A stretch of DNA of 7,065 bases from Candidatus Mesolinea sp. UBA5823 (GTDB lineage: Bacteria; Chloroflexota; Anaerolineae; Anaerolineales; Anaerolineaceae), in the NCBI GenBank assembly GCA_002417685.1, contig DICP01000043.1:1-7065 (forward strand). The letters run 5' to 3'. The notes below the pieces were generated by a model, which was not told the origin of the DNA, made no database searches, and worked only from the letters and a program-made list of their open reading frames with translations. A program made the translations under genes and the position numbers. The stretch's first letter is position 1. Each line of letters opens with the position of its first letter. Below are positions 6,680 through 7,065 of the stretch, one piece after another.

Positions 6680-6722
6680 TAATCTAAAGCTGAAGGAATC
6701 TCGCACTTATTTAGGTTATCAG
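6676..6722. repeat. 13-base inverted repeat overlapping the amidohydrolase stop codon
   Basis: The left arm CTGATAATCTAAA (6676-6688) and right arm TTTAGGTTATCAG (6710-6722) pair at 12 of 13 positions, and the remaining pair is T-G, so an RNA hairpin would be continuous. The loop is 21 bases. The left arm contains the stop codon of the amidohydrolase. The right arm ends two bases before a TAAAAT box for the next gene. No T-run follows on either strand, so it does not look like a standard intrinsic terminator. An operator or an mRNA-end stabilising structure is possible. Confidence 0.6.
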
Positions 6723-6724
6723 AG

Positions 6725-6730
6725 TAAAAT
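6725..6730 (+). promoter_or_regulatory. Possible -10 box for a leaderless transcript of the last gene
   Basis: TAAAAT lies exactly six bases before the GTG at 6737, the same spacing as at radC. No Shine-Dalgarno is seen between them, and no clear -35 is seen at 16-18 bases. The right arm of the inverted repeat occupies the spacer region, so a protein bound there could control this promoter. Confidence 0.33.
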
Positions 6731-6736
6731 TTCCGC

Positions 6737-7065
6737 GTGTCAGAAGAAATCGTACGAGTCAATCCAAAAATAAAAGCGGGCAGCTTCATTCAAGCTGGGC
6801 ATTTATCTTTCCAACATTTGGATTGGGTTTCTCCATATCTGCGCTTAGAGCAGCCAGGCTGCTTAGCTCTCATTGCAGATGATGAAATTAAAGCCCTGAT
6901 CTCTATCGAGCCGGAAAACCCGCCTGTAGCCTGGGTACGCTTGTTTGTGTGCCTGCGGGATGGCCACCACGCGCATTACTTTTCCCAATTATTGCAAAAA
7001 TCTCTTCCCTATCTAAAGTCTGAGGGCGTCACTCAACTCTACACACTTTCACTAGCTGATTGGAC
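6737..7065 (+). CDS. Unidentified protein, possibly GNAT acetyltransferase, 3' end cut by the window edge
   Basis: The frame is open from the GTG at 6737 to the right edge (109 codons). A stop in the same frame at 6725-6727 lies just upstream and no other start intervenes, so GTG is the best start. The protein begins MSEEIVRVNPKIKAGSFIQA and continues with LDWVSPYLRLEQPGCLALIADDEIKALISIEPENPPVAWVRLFVCLRDG, then FSQLLQKSLPYLKSEGVTQLYTLSL. The order (a strand with small residues, a strand following IEPE, a charged turn, a long LLxxxLPYLKSEGV helix and another strand) is reminiscent of the N-terminal half of a GNAT fold. The acetyl-CoA loop is not clearly recognisable and the second half is missing, so the assignment is tentative. 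It is separated from the upstream operon by the inverted repeat. Confidence 0.75.
   Translation, partial: MSEEIVRVNPKIKAGSFIQAGHLSFQHLDWVSPYLRLEQPGCLALIADDEIKALISIEPENPPVAWVRLFVCLRDGHHAHYFSQLLQKSLPYLKSEGVTQLYTLSLADW

Noticed and set aside
1..7065. Defence island, CRISPR, retron, toxin-antitoxin or mobile element
   Set aside because: All genes were checked for such families and none fit. RadC can occur near mobile elements but is a chromosomal-type copy here, and no terminal repeats or transposase were seen.

Overview
The window is ordinary-looking bacterial chromosome of mid GC content, densely packed with genes. It most resembles a member of the Chloroflexota, probably Anaerolineae. This assignment is an inference from protein character: a ParB-like/tandem-UspA fusion, and a PfkB-type kinase joined to a chromosomal parAB pair. 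No rRNA or other marker gene is present to confirm it. I see no tRNA, rRNA, CRISPR array, insertion sequence, phage gene or recognisable defence system, and no intergenic stretch longer than about 160 bases.

Left part, minus strand (1-2419): a radC-family gene runs off the left edge, so its C-terminus is missing. Upstream of it on the same strand lies a complete 576-residue protein that joins an N-terminal ParB/sulfiredoxin-like domain (DGNHR motif) to two UspA-type stress domains. A weak hairpin separates the two genes.

Divergent control region (2420-2575): two extended -10 elements lie back to back around a shared CATG centre. One points left to the stress-protein gene and the other points right to the four-gene operon.

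Right part, plus strand (2576-6679): a PfkB-family carbohydrate/nucleoside kinase, parA (soj), parB (spo0J/noc family) and a YtcJ-like amidohydrolase follow with gaps of 9 and 2 bases and a final 8-base overlap. They almost certainly form one transcription unit. ParA and ParB have every hallmark of chromosomal segregation proteins, including the ParB N-terminal GLGKGLDALIP motif. The two flanking enzymes have no obvious link to segregation. A large imperfect inverted repeat overlaps the stop codon of the amidohydrolase and runs up to the start region of a last gene, possibly a GNAT-type acetyltransferase, which is cut by the right edge.

The items most worth a second look are the ParB-like/UspA fusion divergent from a true parAB operon, the symmetric bidirectional promoter, the inverted repeat at 6676-6722, a parS-like hairpin inside parB, and two genes whose start codons sit exactly six bases after a TAAAAT box, which suggests leaderless mRNAs.
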